Of a DNA stretch of 64,000 nt, positions 21,259 through 34,700 are shown one piece after another (position 1 is the stretch's first letter; each line of letters opens with the position of its first letter). The stretch is from Hyposmocoma kahamanoa. Its lineage: Eukaryota; Arthropoda; Insecta; Lepidoptera; Cosmopterigidae. Under the pieces are notes generated by a model. That model was not told the origin of the DNA, did no database searches, and saw only the letters and a program-made list of their open reading frames with translations. Made by a program: the position numbers and the translations under genes. The stretch lies in the NCBI RefSeq assembly GCF_003589595.1, contig NW_020654422.1, positions 8,916,138 through 8,980,137 on the forward strand, in the 5' to 3' direction.

Positions 21259-23357
21259 ATTATAACTATAATGTTTTACAGGCAGCTTTGTAATTATTCA
21301 TTCACTGTATTCGTACTATGACGCGATTTTGATATTATTAGAAATATTGTTCTTATGTCAAATTATATGAATCTTAAAATAGTTATTTTCTGGATATATA
21401 ATCGTCACCAATTAATAATAATTTTAACTTATTATTTACATGAGTCTGCAACATTTTATTTATTTTTCTATTTAATACTAAATTGGTACATTTTCCCTTA
21501 AATAAAAAGACGCGCTAGCGCGACGCGACAGGATGGTAGGCTCCGGTCAGGTTTCCTGTCAGAATTCGAATCGATCTTTGACAGAAATGTACGCTAATAG
21601 CGGGAGTAATATTTTGGGAACAAAACACATTAAATCTTTCCATTGATCCATTATCAACCATTTCAGTTTAGTTTTTTAATTGACTTAGATTGCGAGCAAA
21701 ATGAAGGGAAGAAGGGCTATGTTTCAGTAACCCCACCATATTTTGTTACCTCCACGTTATCGTTTAGTTAAAATGACGTGTACTATTGTTATGATCACAG
21801 TTATTAGTCATAAAGGGTTTAATATGATGTTCAGTACAATTGTACTAAATCCACGTGATCTAATTTTTTGGAAACATCGCCAATTATTCCAAAAAATCTC
21901 TGTAATTCCTCTAACAAAGGAGACAATTATTTTTCTAACACTAAGTCGTAAATTACGTGACGTTAGGCGCTAAATCATTTTCTTGTAAGCATGTAATTTA
22001 GCGGGACGGCTCTAGACGCGGCGCGGACAATGAAAAATAATTAAAAGTAATAAATCTCTCAGCAGGTAACAAAAAGGTGAAGAGCTTAATAAACGTCGCA
22101 TGTCTGCGGCACGATCGTGGGAACCCGCGCACCCGCGTCTCTCTCGGCGCCATCGCTAGCGCCACAAGATCCCTACAGTCACAGATCAGAATGGACACCT
22201 GAAACCATGCCACATAATTTCCTTTTAATTACCTTGTCATGTTCTCCATTAATTTTTGATAACCTTAACAATTTATTTTCTTTAATTTTTTTCTAAATTA
22301 TCTTCGGTCCTTTGTTCAATTATAATTATTAATTCTTATACTTATTTCGCGTTTCTCAACACTCAACGGTTTGTAATGTAAACTCGTAGTGCCATATATT
22401 TCGGTGTACCTCAGACAAGGAGCAGCGGTTTCACGGAACCGTGCCCCTGGTTGTACCTAGCTTCCTTGTAACAATAACGGCTTATGTGGTATATTTATTA
22501 CCGGCACTGGATAAAATTATGTAGTGTACTAATATTGCGAAGACGAAACCTCCATGTGGCCTGCTTCCCACGTAGCTCCGTAGCATCGTAGCGAATCCCG
22601 TAGCCACGTAGCGCTGAGCATGCGATGTTATTAGCCTTTGTCGGATGCACCTTTGTAATCTATTCATGATGAGGTGAGTCTGAATAGTACATTGGTGAGA
22701 TAAATCATGTTAACATAAACTCCAGGGTTGTGAATAGCGAGAATCCTCTGCGGCTTTGTAATTGGCAATCAATAGCATAATAGATGACAGTAGAATTTGT
22801 TTGTTTGCCAGTTAATTTGGATTCAATTCACCAGAACATCCATATAAAATAATTAATTGACTTATTATACGTATAATGTCATGTATCAAACGTTTTTTTA
22901 CTATAATCGTAAAGTTGGTGCCTCTTTGTAATAAATACTAAGTGGCATTAACTTTGAGACTGTACGTAAAGTAAACTTAAGCGAATGGCACTCAGCTACG
23001 AATATACTTGTATCAACAATATCACATTGTTACCCTTACCCGAAGACGACAACTGGGGTCTGAATAATTTACGATTGCACCAACTTTAACCACAGATGCG
23101 GGGTACATATATCAAAAGCCGAAGGTTACAACTTCAATAAAACTTGAGCGAACTTATTCAAAAGCGGCGGCCGGTGAAAGCTGTTTTTAACTTCTGCCCT
23201 CCCGGGATTAACCGTACAAATAAAGAGTTAGTCCCAGTGTAAAAGCCGATTTCCTCCCTCGAACAGTTTTTTGGAGTAAAGTTATTGATATTTAGTTTTC
23301 CGTTTGCCTTGAAACTCTCGTAGATACTTTAAGACTTGTACAAGTTCATCATTATTA
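21259..23357. other. Unique DNA with a CGTAGC octamer array
   Basis: No gene recognised. CGTAGC occurs at 22571, 22579, 22587, 22599 and 22607, an 8-bp spacing with one 4-bp slip. CGCGCTAGCGCG palindrome near 21510. Confidence 0.4.
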
Positions 23358-23640
23358 ACCGACTTCAAAAGGAGGAGGTTCTCAATCTGATCGTATTTTT
23401 TTGTATGTATCTTACTTACACGATGACTCTTTGTGATTCGATTTTTATGATTTTTTTTGTTGAAAAGAGTATTGTGTAAGTAGTATTGGTCCCATTTAAA
23501 TTGCAAGAATATATTCCACCTCAAAGGGTAGCACACTAGGGGATGAATGGAGTTTCGCGTACTTTCCGGCAACCAATTTCAATAAAACTTGGCAAATAGA
23601 TGTAATACTAAGAAATTTTGAGGTCGGTTTTTTTTTATAA
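23358..23640 (+). repeat. Lepidopteran repeat G (CCGACTTCAAAAGGAGGAGG)
   Basis: Starts CCGACTTCAAAAGGAGGAGG, contains TATTCCACCTCAAAGGGTAG and AGGGGATGAATGG, and ends TTGAGGTCGGTTTTTT, so the ends are roughly inverted. Copies: 56825-57018 and, inverted, 36470-36600. Very abundant in moth genomes as I recall. Confidence 0.7.
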
Positions 23641-24539
23641 AAAAGTTAATTGGCATTTTATTACACAATCTCAGACGTAGACTTCTGGTATCTTTTGTGA
23701 AAGAGATAATGACTTAATAAACAAATTTAAACCAGATAATTTAGGCAATAGAAATTAAAATTGGTTATATCGTTTACCTACCTTATCTCAAGTGTTAAAT
23801 GCCATGTTTCAGCGTTAAATAAGATATCCACACATGCAACAAAACGCCCATAAAAAGGGGAATGACAGGCATTCTTTATTCATGTAGGACACTGAATACA
23901 AACGCGCGCTGTTAAATTTTTCACAAAATATGTTTGGTTTTGCATACCGTCTTTTATCGACCACATAATGCCAGTTTGTTTGTATTATTACATACAGCTT
24001 ATTCGTGCTGAGAATTGTATAATATTACTTCATTTTCAAAGAAAATTAGCTGTAGTGTTGCAGTTGCTTCCACATGGGATGATACTTTGTTGTTTGATAT
24101 CATTTTCGTTTTCTTTTTAAGTAATATTTTTCTATACAAATACTACAAACAAATAACTTAAAGTCCATTAATTTATTTTTTATTTAATTTCGTAATTATT
24201 ATTCCAAATATTATTATTTCAATATAAATACACGCTGTGCATATGAAATTTATTTACAATCGTTGTTCTGATAACAGTGGCGGGTCTGCAGCAACATACA
24301 TGAATTTGCATAAAACTCCAATCGGTTGCACCACACATGCCATACCGCTGCCATCCAAGTTTTTACTAAACTTTGCCTCCGAATTTCGTATTATTTAGGT
24401 TTTCTGCTTTGTCGTTGCTCTATTGTAGCCTAGAAGTTTTGAATGTTGTCTTTACTTTTCACATTGTTTATGTTATTTACATTTGGTTTGAACTTACAAA
24501 AAATGTTGACTTATATAACTTTTAGTAACAATAGTGGAA
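23641..24539. other. No recognised feature
   Basis: AT-rich unique DNA. Confidence 0.4.
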
Positions 24540-24802
24540 GAGTTTGTCGAGGTAAGTACTGCCACCTTACCTATTTCTGCCGCCAAGCATTAATGTTGCT
24601 CACATTGCTGCGTTCCGGTTATGAAGGGTAATTAATGGTGCTAGTGAAATTACAGGCACATGGGACTTGTCAACTTATGTCTCAGGTTGATGGGTCAGAG
24701 GCAGTGCTCTTTGTGATTTAAAGCTCTGAGTAGCACTGCAGCTGTTATGGACAGGCGTGTAGCTTACCATCAGACGCACGACTTGCTTGTCCCGTCACTT
24801 AA
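24540..24802 (-). repeat. Dispersed repeat A, near full minus copy
   Basis: Complement of repeat A, from AGAGTTTGTCGAGGTAAGTA through GGACAGGCGTGTAGCTTACC to GCTTGTCCCGTCACTTAA. Serves as the uninterrupted reference for the copy at 12425-12990. Confidence 0.75.
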
Positions 24803-25732
24803 TATTATACAAAAAACTCTTTTCTAAAATAAAATAATTCATAAACATTAAGCAATGATTTGAAATGAAATCTTCTTGCCTTCAGCGCACTTTAAGATAT
24901 ATACGGCGAGGCAAATCTCACTTGAACGTGCTTGAAGAAAGAGCAAATAAACTCGTCGCTCGAGCATCTTCGGGCTCACACTCTCGTGCTCGAGCTCGTC
25001 GAGCATACTCGAGGCCCTCTCGGCGTTTAGCAGCCTGTGTCAACACGCCCTGTGATTTGTTATAACGGAGAATTGGTTACACAAAAATATTTCCTATGTA
25101 AATACATGAAAATAAAAAGGTAGAATTTATTTTTATTTGTTCCCCTAACATGTCGCATTTGGCAAAGGAAGTTTGCATTGTACACAAGAGGTAAGTATGT
25201 AGGATACGTTTACAGATTGTTATTAAGAATTTCGTCAACAGTTACTGAACTATTGAGGTAGGTATATTTTCCATGAATATAGGAAACAATGGATAAAATT
25301 AAATGCATCGAAAATGTTGTATTGATTTTTAAATTTACCTTCATATTATACGTTATGAAGGAAGAAGATTATTTTATGCAAAGTCAATAGTACAAGGGCT
25401 ACAAGCAAAAATAAAATAAACGTATCGTAAACTTGGAATATTGTTGAAGGATTAACTGGTTCGATAACACGCCTGATTTTATTTTTAATGAACTCAATTT
25501 GTGTAAGTCTATTAACGCGCCGCGGAACTTTCCCAATAACGGCGAGGCGGGTTCCGGTGCGGAAAATCGGACGATTTACTCCGTGATATCTTAATCTCCA
25601 GTTAGCCCAACTGTACGACCCGCTGCTTGCCAAAAATTGTAATAAATTGTGGTAACTTGTCCATAACAATTTCTTTCGAGTCACATGGTTTATTTAAGTT
25701 TATGGAGTCTTTGTAGTATGTAGGTAGATACC
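24803..25732. other. No recognised gene; CTCGAG-rich patch
   Basis: 24955-25030 is GC-rich with repeated GCTCGAG/CTCGAGC words in a 66-codon open frame of low complexity. A 112-codon frame on the minus strand at 25684-25346 starts with GTG and has no internal ATG, so it is not called. Confidence 0.3.
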
Positions 25733-26075
25733 TAATTAATTTTTTATTGAATTGATATCCAATTATTTTTTGTGAAATTGCTCCACTAGTTTGTTATAAT
25801 TATTAATACAAAGATCAAACACTCAGAAAAAATTCCTTCCATCCGGTCGGATTCGAACCGACGTCTTCTTGCATACCGTGCCAGACGCTATGCCACGGAA
25901 CGAACCAACGGACCTCATGAATTTTTCTGTGTGCTTGTGTCGTGTCTTTGTATTTGGTTTTTCAACGACTTTTTAGTCGTAGCGCCATCTATGAGAAATC
26001 TATGAAAGATTTATCGCCCAGTTAGTACCTTTACAGCTACCAGTCCTGGCGAGAGATGTCGCTATTCATTGTATT
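25733..26075 (-). mobile_element. tRNA-derived SINE F, inverted copy lacking the A box
   Basis: Inverse of 20905-21258 with very few differences. The complement reads TTCCGTGGCATAGCGTCTGG where the other copy has TTCCGTGGCTTAGTTGGTAT; nine bases covering the pol III A box are missing. A second 3' fragment of the same SINE follows at 26088-26140. Confidence 0.82.
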
Positions 26076-26187
26076 AATTAAATTTTTATTGAATTGATAT
26101 CCAATTATTTTTTGTGAAATTACTCCACTAGTTTGTTAACTGATACCTAATGTTAACATTGCTACATTACAGATTTAACAAATGTTG

Positions 26188-26400
26188 ACGGCCTCGATGG
26201 CTCAAGGGCTTGCATTGTGGGCGATGGATGAGAGAGTCCTGGGTTTGATTCCCGGTAAGACCAATTTTGGAAAGGAACTTTTTTCTAAACTAGTTCTGAT
26301 GTGGGTATTCTTACGTTGGTACTCATAGCGCACGTAATTTAATACCCTACTTTAAACAGGTGTTTGGTGTGGTTATCTGGCATATTATTATTCCAATCTC
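26188..26400 (+). mobile_element. tRNA-derived SINE C
   Basis: Head CCTCGATGGCTCAAGGGCTT, B box GGGTTTGATTCCCGG, AAGACCA; body CTTTTTTCTAAACTAGTTCT and tail GGTTATCTGGCATATTATTA. Confidence 0.72.
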
Positions 26401-28319
26401 CGTGATATGAGTTTGTTGCTCTAGTCTATTTCTAATGTTGCTAGTACAAACATAGTAATCGACCATTGACTTACAATTATATGGACGTCGGGTCCGCGCT
26501 AAAAAGTGTCCGAACTTATAGGGCGTTAAAATCGTATACAGAGCGTCATTCACGCTTTAGTCTTCATTTGTTCGACTGACAGCGAATCAAGCAAAATTAG
26601 ACAGTACTGCGCTGACATTACAATTTAAATTCAACGTTTTAGCTTTTTCATATTCCTTTACATGTCACTACGTTTAAATAGGTTGACTTGGGACATTTTT
26701 TTCGTGGTTTTTGTATTAGACCCGTCGTCCATTTATTTGTAAGTCAATGTAATCGACAGTTTCATTTGACCTTTCAATGTAATTGTCCAATTCCCCTATA
26801 GCATGTCTAATTTCAATAGTTACTCTTCCAAGTTACAAAAACAATATTCTTAATTTTCTCGGTTCGTGCACATAGCATTGTTTATTATTTAATGTCAGGA
26901 ATCGTATTGCATATTTTGTTTTAAAAAAAATCTTCCTTTCTAAATATTTGTGGTACATTTTTAAACAGAGTTTAAACATTTTTCGTGCATGAGGTGCTCA
27001 CCTATTTATTTACGCAATTGGACTAAGATTTTGAAATGTATTAATACCTACATGAAATATTGTAGTAGCTGGTTGGTGCGCCTAATAAATAAATAAATGA
27101 ATAAATAAATAAGTAAACAAAGCAATTGCGTGAGCTGTAATTAATGATCGGATATATGACGGATATGTTGGTGGCACGGGCTGTATATTTTTGCTTAGCT
27201 TCATAGAAACGTATGCAATATTTGAAAATTCTATTATTCATTTCGTAGGTGAGCATATTGTATGTGAAATAGTCAAAGTTATAACCTAAAGATCAGCACT
27301 GGATTTCGTCAATAGGTACGTAAAATTGTTTAAAGATTTGTATGATATCAAGTATGTAGCAAATTTATATACGATATGCCCTTTTAGTAATGTGGAGATA
27401 AATTTTAATCGATTGAGGTAAAAATCGGGTAAAGGGTAGCTAATCGAGAAATATTGGTGTAACTGACCAATGTATTGCAACATCAATCGATTATACGCAT
27501 GAAAATCACTTGTTCATGTGTTCAGGAAATGAAATAAAATACCTTAAATGAAGCGTGTAACATATTTCTCCTCACCTTTGCATTATTACGCGTACCTAAT
27601 TTAAAGGGTAAAGGACAATGTCATGATACGCTATTAAATTAAGCTAGTACGGCGAAAAGCAGAGCAATTTCGATTCTTATAGAATTCAAATGAGCTTTTT
27701 ATTCAAACGCCGTCGTAGAGGAAACAATGAAACAGACGGTTCCGCTCCATCGCATTGCAGAAAGGCATATTTTTAAACTTGTGATCACCGACTTTGTGAG
27801 TCGGCGTATAAAAGATTTGCGGGGTTTGAAATAGCATCATGAAATTATTACGACAAATCTTTTTGTGGGGTTCGAAATAAAAGTGGGACAAGAAAATGTT
27901 GGGAGATATTTATTCAAATAATAATTTATTAATAACGGACCTTACAAGAAAGCTGAGATATCCTATTTGTTATCGAGGATTTCTTTAACGTTGCTATGCA
28001 AGGATTTCTTCTAAGATATTAAAGCTATACATGTCTTACAGCGTTAAGGTTAAGAACAGGCGAAAGGTTCTCTTAACCAACGTCATACACATACATAATA
28101 ATATGTTTAACTTGATATGATTATGTCTCATTTAATTGAACTAACAATGTCATAACTGAGCCTACACGAGTAAACATGTCTAATAGATCACACTACCGAC
28201 TCCTTTCGTCTGAAAAAATAACGTTCCACAATACGTTTCTCTAAAGAAAACACAATAAACAAAAAACGATATATACGAGAACATTATCTTATAGAATCTA
28301 CTGTTACACAGGATACAAA
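26401..28319. other. No recognised feature downstream of CARP
   Basis: AT-rich. Short (AAAT)n run at 27085-27120. No exon or transposon recognised. Confidence 0.4.
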
Positions 28320-28730
28320 ACCGTTTATTTTATGATATACTCGCGAATACTATATACTACTCATTAAGGTACCTATGTATTGACAGCGAGAATAATATGG
28401 TAACAATCTATCCGAAAATATTTATGTATGTAAACCTACCTTAAGAGGCCGTTATAAAATACAAATAGTTACGAATTAAATAATAACAATAATTGCCTAC
28501 AGGAAGTCTAATTATAATATTACATTTACTGTACTTCTTACACTTCAGTAATTACTTAACTATTTAAAAATACACATTTTAGCTTCATTTATAATAAGCA
28601 AGATATATCAACGGGACTGTACAAGAAGTATTATTTACAATTTTTAATATTTCTATATCAATCATACATTTTCCTACATAGCCACTAAGTTTAAATTTAC
28701 ATGAATGCCTACCATTTCATAATTCAATCT
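28320..28730 (-). other. Probable CARP 3' UTR with candidate poly(A) signals
   Basis: AT-rich sequence downstream of the CARP stop. On the minus strand an ATTAAA lies at 28648-28643, about 83 nt after the stop, and a canonical AATAAA at 28329-28324, about 400 nt after it. No other gene or repeat is seen here. The true cleavage site cannot be chosen from sequence alone. Confidence 0.4.
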
Positions 28731-28753
28731 TCAATATTGTGTCCAGCTCTTGG
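28731..28753 (-). CDS. CARPB: CARP terminal exon with stop
   Basis: 23 bp of coding sequence after acceptor TTTGTTTCAG. The split codon gives Ala, then KSWTQY and TGA. The preceding intron is only 76 bp, against hundreds to thousands elsewhere in the gene. The aromatic YK-A-SW tail agrees with insect CARPs as I remember them. Confidence 0.88.
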
Positions 28754-31700
28754 CTGAAACAAATAAAAGTAAATAGTGAACGTTGAAAAATATTTTTATA
28801 TGTACTTATTAAATTAATTTTGGAATTACCTTTATAATGCATATTCCGATGCATACTTGGGCAAGTTTTTCCAGGGTACTGAAAAATAAGTTTCAATATC
28901 AGATATATTCTCATAAACCAGTATTTAGATACATGTTGTATATCGTTTCAAATAAATGTAAAAAGTGAGGCCATAGTTCAGGTAATCGCGACAATAGTAA
29001 TATGAGGTGTCTGGCTGAGTCAAGAAACTTTCATAACTGTCTCACGGGTGACGGCAAAAATGCCGTTTAAACCCAATACAAAGATTTGCAACCGTTCATG
29101 GGTTGGGGACTTGACACGTTTTCTGGGGGTTGTGGGCCTTCTTCGACGAGCAGGTTTCACCACGATATTTTCCTTCACCGAAAATGATAACTTACAAATT
29201 AAATTTCGCGTTTGAATTCCGAGAAACTCATAGCCTCTGCTTAAGAGGCGGTAGGTCAACCATTAGGCTGCCATGGTTTCAATAATAAAATAATAACATA
29301 AGACTTGAGAAAAATATTAATAATAATAATAAAATTCTCAAGACACCAGATCCATGGTCTGCATGTTATGTTTGTATTACGTTGTAAAGTAGTGCGCATG
29401 TACCTTGCTTAAGTCAAAGTCGATGTTGGTTCGCACTGCGCGGTGATGCAGCGGTTGTGGCGGTCTGAAGTTGTTGCCGAGGGGCGCTTTGGGATGTCGC
29501 GAATCACCTTGCATCAGACGCCGCAACGCGTGTAACTGAATAAATGAATTATATGTATATTTTTTTGTTACCAAGTGACAAAGACGAACAAGTCGCGCCT
29601 GGTGCTAAGCAACACCTGTCCATGGTACTCTTATACAAGCCTACCGCTTAACTGAGTCCGTTCCTGCGGTAGCTGCGGGGTACAGGAGGAGTGTCAGTTT
29701 ACGTAACAGGTATGTAGCGCTACAAATGGGGTAATTTTTTAAAAGATTTTTCTGACAATATTCTACAAGAAATTGATTGAAAAAAGTGCCAAAAGGCTTG
29801 TCTATTAATTTCAATTACCAATTAAATACTTTTTTATTATCGATTCACAAAATAACAATTGAATAATTTGGTAGGTTTTTTCTATCAACTTGCTTATTAT
29901 TTGAATATCGTCAGAAAAATCTTGCTGAAATTATCACGCGTGCAGCGCGACATAACTGTTTCGTAACTCCTCCCGCACCGCGCGGCTACCTCGGGAACGA
30001 CTCAGTTAAGCAACAGGCTTGTACTGTAGTCAGTACTAGATTTTACCGTGAACTAATTCTGAAAACTGGAAGAAACAGATTTCAGCAGGCTATTCACCTA
30101 AGGCTCCAGAGGGTAATTTTCGGTTATCTATATCTCTATTTCAATTCGATGACAATTTTTATTATTTAATTATTCTAGAATATTATCATCACTTGATATT
30201 AAATAAATAATGAAATATTATTTAATATTTCACGATAATATACTCGAATACTTAATTAATAGAAATTGCAACCGAAATTGGGCAGAGAAAGCTAACCTGA
30301 AAATTAACCCCAGGCAGTCTGTTGAGGTTGCTATTTTGTTTTCCAGGCTCAGTGTTTATATTACTGTTTACGCTAATTATCTGTCAAAAGTTTAATAAAC
30401 CTGCAATTTAAATCACGCTATTTAGACGATATATCTGTATAAATTTCATGGTAACACTGAGCCGAAAAACACAAAATATCACTTAGTTGTGTTTCGCGTC
30501 ATCCTGAGCCGGTTTATTCATGACATGAATTAAAGAAATAAGACGCAACATATTTTGGAATTCGTTAGTAATCGTAAATACAAACAGAATTTTATTTGAA
30601 ATTAGGTATGATCAAAATAAGATTCAATTTTAACTTTTTGTTATTAAATTCTATAACTTATTAAATTTAATAACTCCATTAAAACTTTACAGTCAAGTAC
30701 CCAAACACGGTATACACATGGAGGCACAAACCAAAATCGAATATGAGTTGCACACATAGAGTTGAAATGGCTGAGCATTTAAAAAACAAGTTTACAACGC
30801 AAGTCTACAGGGAGCGATATAAACTACAATTACACGTATTATGAAACCAATTTTAGAGGCACAATGCAGAAGCGCTTGGCAAAACAAAGTTCCTTTTTTA
30901 TTCTCATACTACGAGTGTAATGTGTACAATTTTTGACATACTCATAATTTCGCATGTGAATGTGTTTCGCTAGCATTATTAGGATGTAAACAAGTATAGC
31001 GGGGAACGATTTCAGGTAAATTGAAATTTCTTCGTTTTATGTGTAGTGTTGAATGGAATGGCTGCCACGGTGGGATTAACGGACCTGGCACACGCAACCG
31101 CTAGCTCATTCCCAACGCTGTCTACGTTATATTAAACAATTTGATACTGATTATAGACTCACCCCAAAAATTGAAATTTGATTTCTGTTTACTGGTTTGT
31201 TTATAGCTTTGTTACAAACTTGCACAATGAATCATTGCTGTTACTGTTGTTGCATCGTCTTTATTTATATGACGCGATTTAAACTTGGAATGTATGCAGT
31301 TACTTTATATTCTTTGCACATAATTGGAAAGTATACAAACTGTTCAAGAATAAGGACAAGAGTTATTTCTCCAATTTAATATTTGCACAAAGTAGAACAA
31401 GCAACGCCTCGGTGCATTGCGCTTGAAGCAACTAGATGCCGACCACATGGCGTTCATTCAGCTCCCCACAAGATTGCAAACAGTTTCCACTACCACTTAA
31501 TTTTCCCATAAACACAAACGGAAAACATAAACAATGATTTATAATAACAACCATAGAACGCGGCACTTTCAGTTTACTTTTAACACGTACATAATTCACG
31601 GTGGAGTCTTTGTCTAAAGGCGAGGGATGTGAGTTGTTTATTATAGCGTGAGCACAAATGAAAATGTTATTACGCTGGCCTCAACTACAGTTGAATACAC

Positions 31701-34700
31701 AGACCTAAATCAACCTAGATGTGCGGACGTAGCCCATTTCCGCTTCCTCTCTTTTTCCCTCAAACTCTTTAAAGTCTAGAAGAGTATTTTTGTTGTTTAT
31801 ACGGAACGGCAAACACTACAAAACTCTTGTAAAATACTATAAATTATTTAACACTTCTAGAATATTTATTTACCAGAAATCTAAAGTTAACAACTACAGG
31901 TAAATGTGTTAGACACTGATTGTTTGTCGATAAAACACTTTTAATTTGGTGCCATCTTTGAAGCTTTTGCATAGCAACATAAAGAACAGTACAATTCATG
32001 TAGTTAGAAATCCGTTCTCCAACCTCTGTTTATAATCTAAATACCGAAATTACTAAAAATTTATAGACGAAGAGGAATTTCCATTAACTTTAAGTCTGGT
32101 TACAAACTGGCCTAACCGGAGCGTGCCTTGCAAATAGTGTGAACTTGAACAAATGCGGGCACAACCGCTAATATTGATTGCAACTACTTAATGGATTCTA
32201 ACTTTGTGAGATGGTAACTACGATTAATACTACTTTGGTTATAAATGAAAATTATGAAGGGATTTTAAGGATATCACTTCATTTCATGCCTAGTATGAAA
32301 GCGATGCGAATGCAAAACTTTCCCAATTTAGTGGAAAAGGCTTTCCAAGAGTAGTGAATACATTTTCAGAAGTGTAAGATGCTCTACAAAATATTTATAT
32401 TTGGCAAACTTTATAGGTCAGAACTGGGCTGTGTAATGTAGAATGAATACAAGATTTTTAGAGTTCCATAATAGCCAAAACACAAAAATTAGAATCCTTA
32501 TAATTTTGTCAAGTTCGTTTGTTTGACCACAATACATGATGATAATAAAATAGATTCTTTGTTTTCTGGATTTATTATTAGTTTGTTATCATTTCTCTTT
32601 ACAAACATTCCTTGAATGTTTTAATTAAATGGCTGGGACTGTTTGTAACATTTAATATTCCCCTAGAATACCTATTCCTACAGTTTAACGGCGCCTGGAT
32701 AAGGTAGGCGTACGACTATAGTAATATTTTTAGTACGCTGACTTGTGTAGTTATGAAATCAAATAATATTGGAATGTCAAACCTGCTGTTTAGTGATGTA
32801 AATGGGTTTGTTAATGATGACCCACGTGACGGTTTCGAAGCAGGCTGGCGCCGTTGTGGACCCGTCGTACGTCATATAGTATTCCGTATCAGGCAGCAGA
32901 CCTCGGACCGATAATTTGTTTACTGGCATTTCTGCTCCTATTACAAATAAAATAGAATTTGATTTTGATATTTCAAAATTTATCGATGGTACTATACTAT
33001 AGTATTATTGTCTGTTAAACAGTGTCTATGCTTAGATATAGAAAACTTTTAAATAGTGTAAGTACGTAAAAGTCATAGCATAATAAGACAAATATGGTGA
33101 CAATATAATATGGTGAAATATGGTGAAGGAGTCACGCACGACGCACACTTACGCTTAATAATGAAATGCACGTGGAACAACCTGCGCTATGCAACGCTAG
33201 TGCATAGCGAAATTATGCGAATGTGTGCGTTCGTACACGGCTCGCGGCGACTGTGCACACAAACAAGCGACGCTGCTACGATTGTATGGAGTTACCATAC
33301 TTATTTCATTATGCTATGACTTTTATGTACATAGATATAGAGCACTTTGAAACTATACAAATGATTGTTATTATCGAACTTTAGTCAGTAACAAAGCTAG
33401 AATAGAATTTATAGACTTTGAAATGTACCTCCGTATTTAATATTTTCTAATTCTTCTGTCAATATCCTTAACTCCGGATTTGATAGATCCCCAAGCTGCA
33501 AAAAACACATTTTAATATATTCGCAAATCATCGTAATACCAAAGTCCTTCAAGTACATAACAAAAAAGACATGCTTTATAAAGTGTGCAGGCAACGTCTT
33601 TGTTTGTCGTCTGGTGAATATTGCTTGCTTTCAGAAATTTCCAGCTTACAACGTACACAGGCTAAGCGAAATATTACGAACGTGTCTGTAAACATGTTCC
33701 TAAACACAACAACCGAGGGATGCGCCGACGACGAAGCCCCTCATTAAAGAGACTCATAAAACGATCGAATAGTTACTTCCCCATGTCAGACAACATTATG
33801 GAGGTACCAGTAACCGTTACTAGCTACGCGAAGTTCACTTTATGGACTAAAACTTTTGCTTGCATAATTTTCGAGTTTACAAACTACGATAATATTGGTC
33901 ATTGGAATGTAAAGAGACTTTCGCCTTTCATCATCGACCCATTTGTACGTCCCACTGCTAGGCGCGGGTCTTCTTTCAGGCGAGTTGGGGACTTCACAGG
34001 TTTTCCTGGCGTTATGAACCTTCTTCGACGTGCATATTTTATCACGAAGTTTTCCTTCACCAAAAATTCATTTCAAATTAAATTTCGCACCTGAATTCCG
34101 AGAAACTCAGAGGTGTGAGCCCGGATTCGAATCCACGGCCTCTGTTTAAGAGGCGGTAGGCTAAACCATTGGGCTACCACGGCTTACAAGGTTTTGTGAT
34201 AAAGGAAGTAAAACAAATGGCAATTAATGGAACGTAAAGTGGATCCTGTGACTGGCAGTACAGGTAGCGTCAGTCTCTTAATTTGAACTAATAGCTTGGG
34301 CTAATCCGATGTCGGCAGAAAACTTCAATTTCCTTAATTAACAGCGTTCAGTTTGGGCAGTGGCGAATAGGTGCGGCTTTTGATAACACTCTGTCGATAA
34401 TACCAATTACGTGAAAGCGCATTCGTATAATTTTTAAAAGTGTGGTTTTTATAGCTAATCGCTGCTGTCAACGCCGCCGACGTACCAATCTATATATTTT
34501 GCAGTTGGATTGAATTTGTGGGCGATGAACGACCAAAAAAGCATTAAAAACATTGACGGAATAATAACGACAGTACAAAATATAAATAATCCTGAAATAT
34601 TAAAAAAGAACCTCGACGCCTATAGAGTTATTCGCATAACATTAATAGACCTTGAGGTTATTTTGGTCGAGCGATGTCAAAAAAAGGACGCAGTCTCTTT

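Noticed and set aside
25346..25684. 112-codon minus frame with a hydrophobic C-terminus
   Set aside because: Starts at GTG and contains no ATG; no splice context. Could only be an internal exon of an unknown gene.
33720..34094. 124-codon plus frame
   Set aside because: Lies in a CARP intron, and its second half is SINE D.
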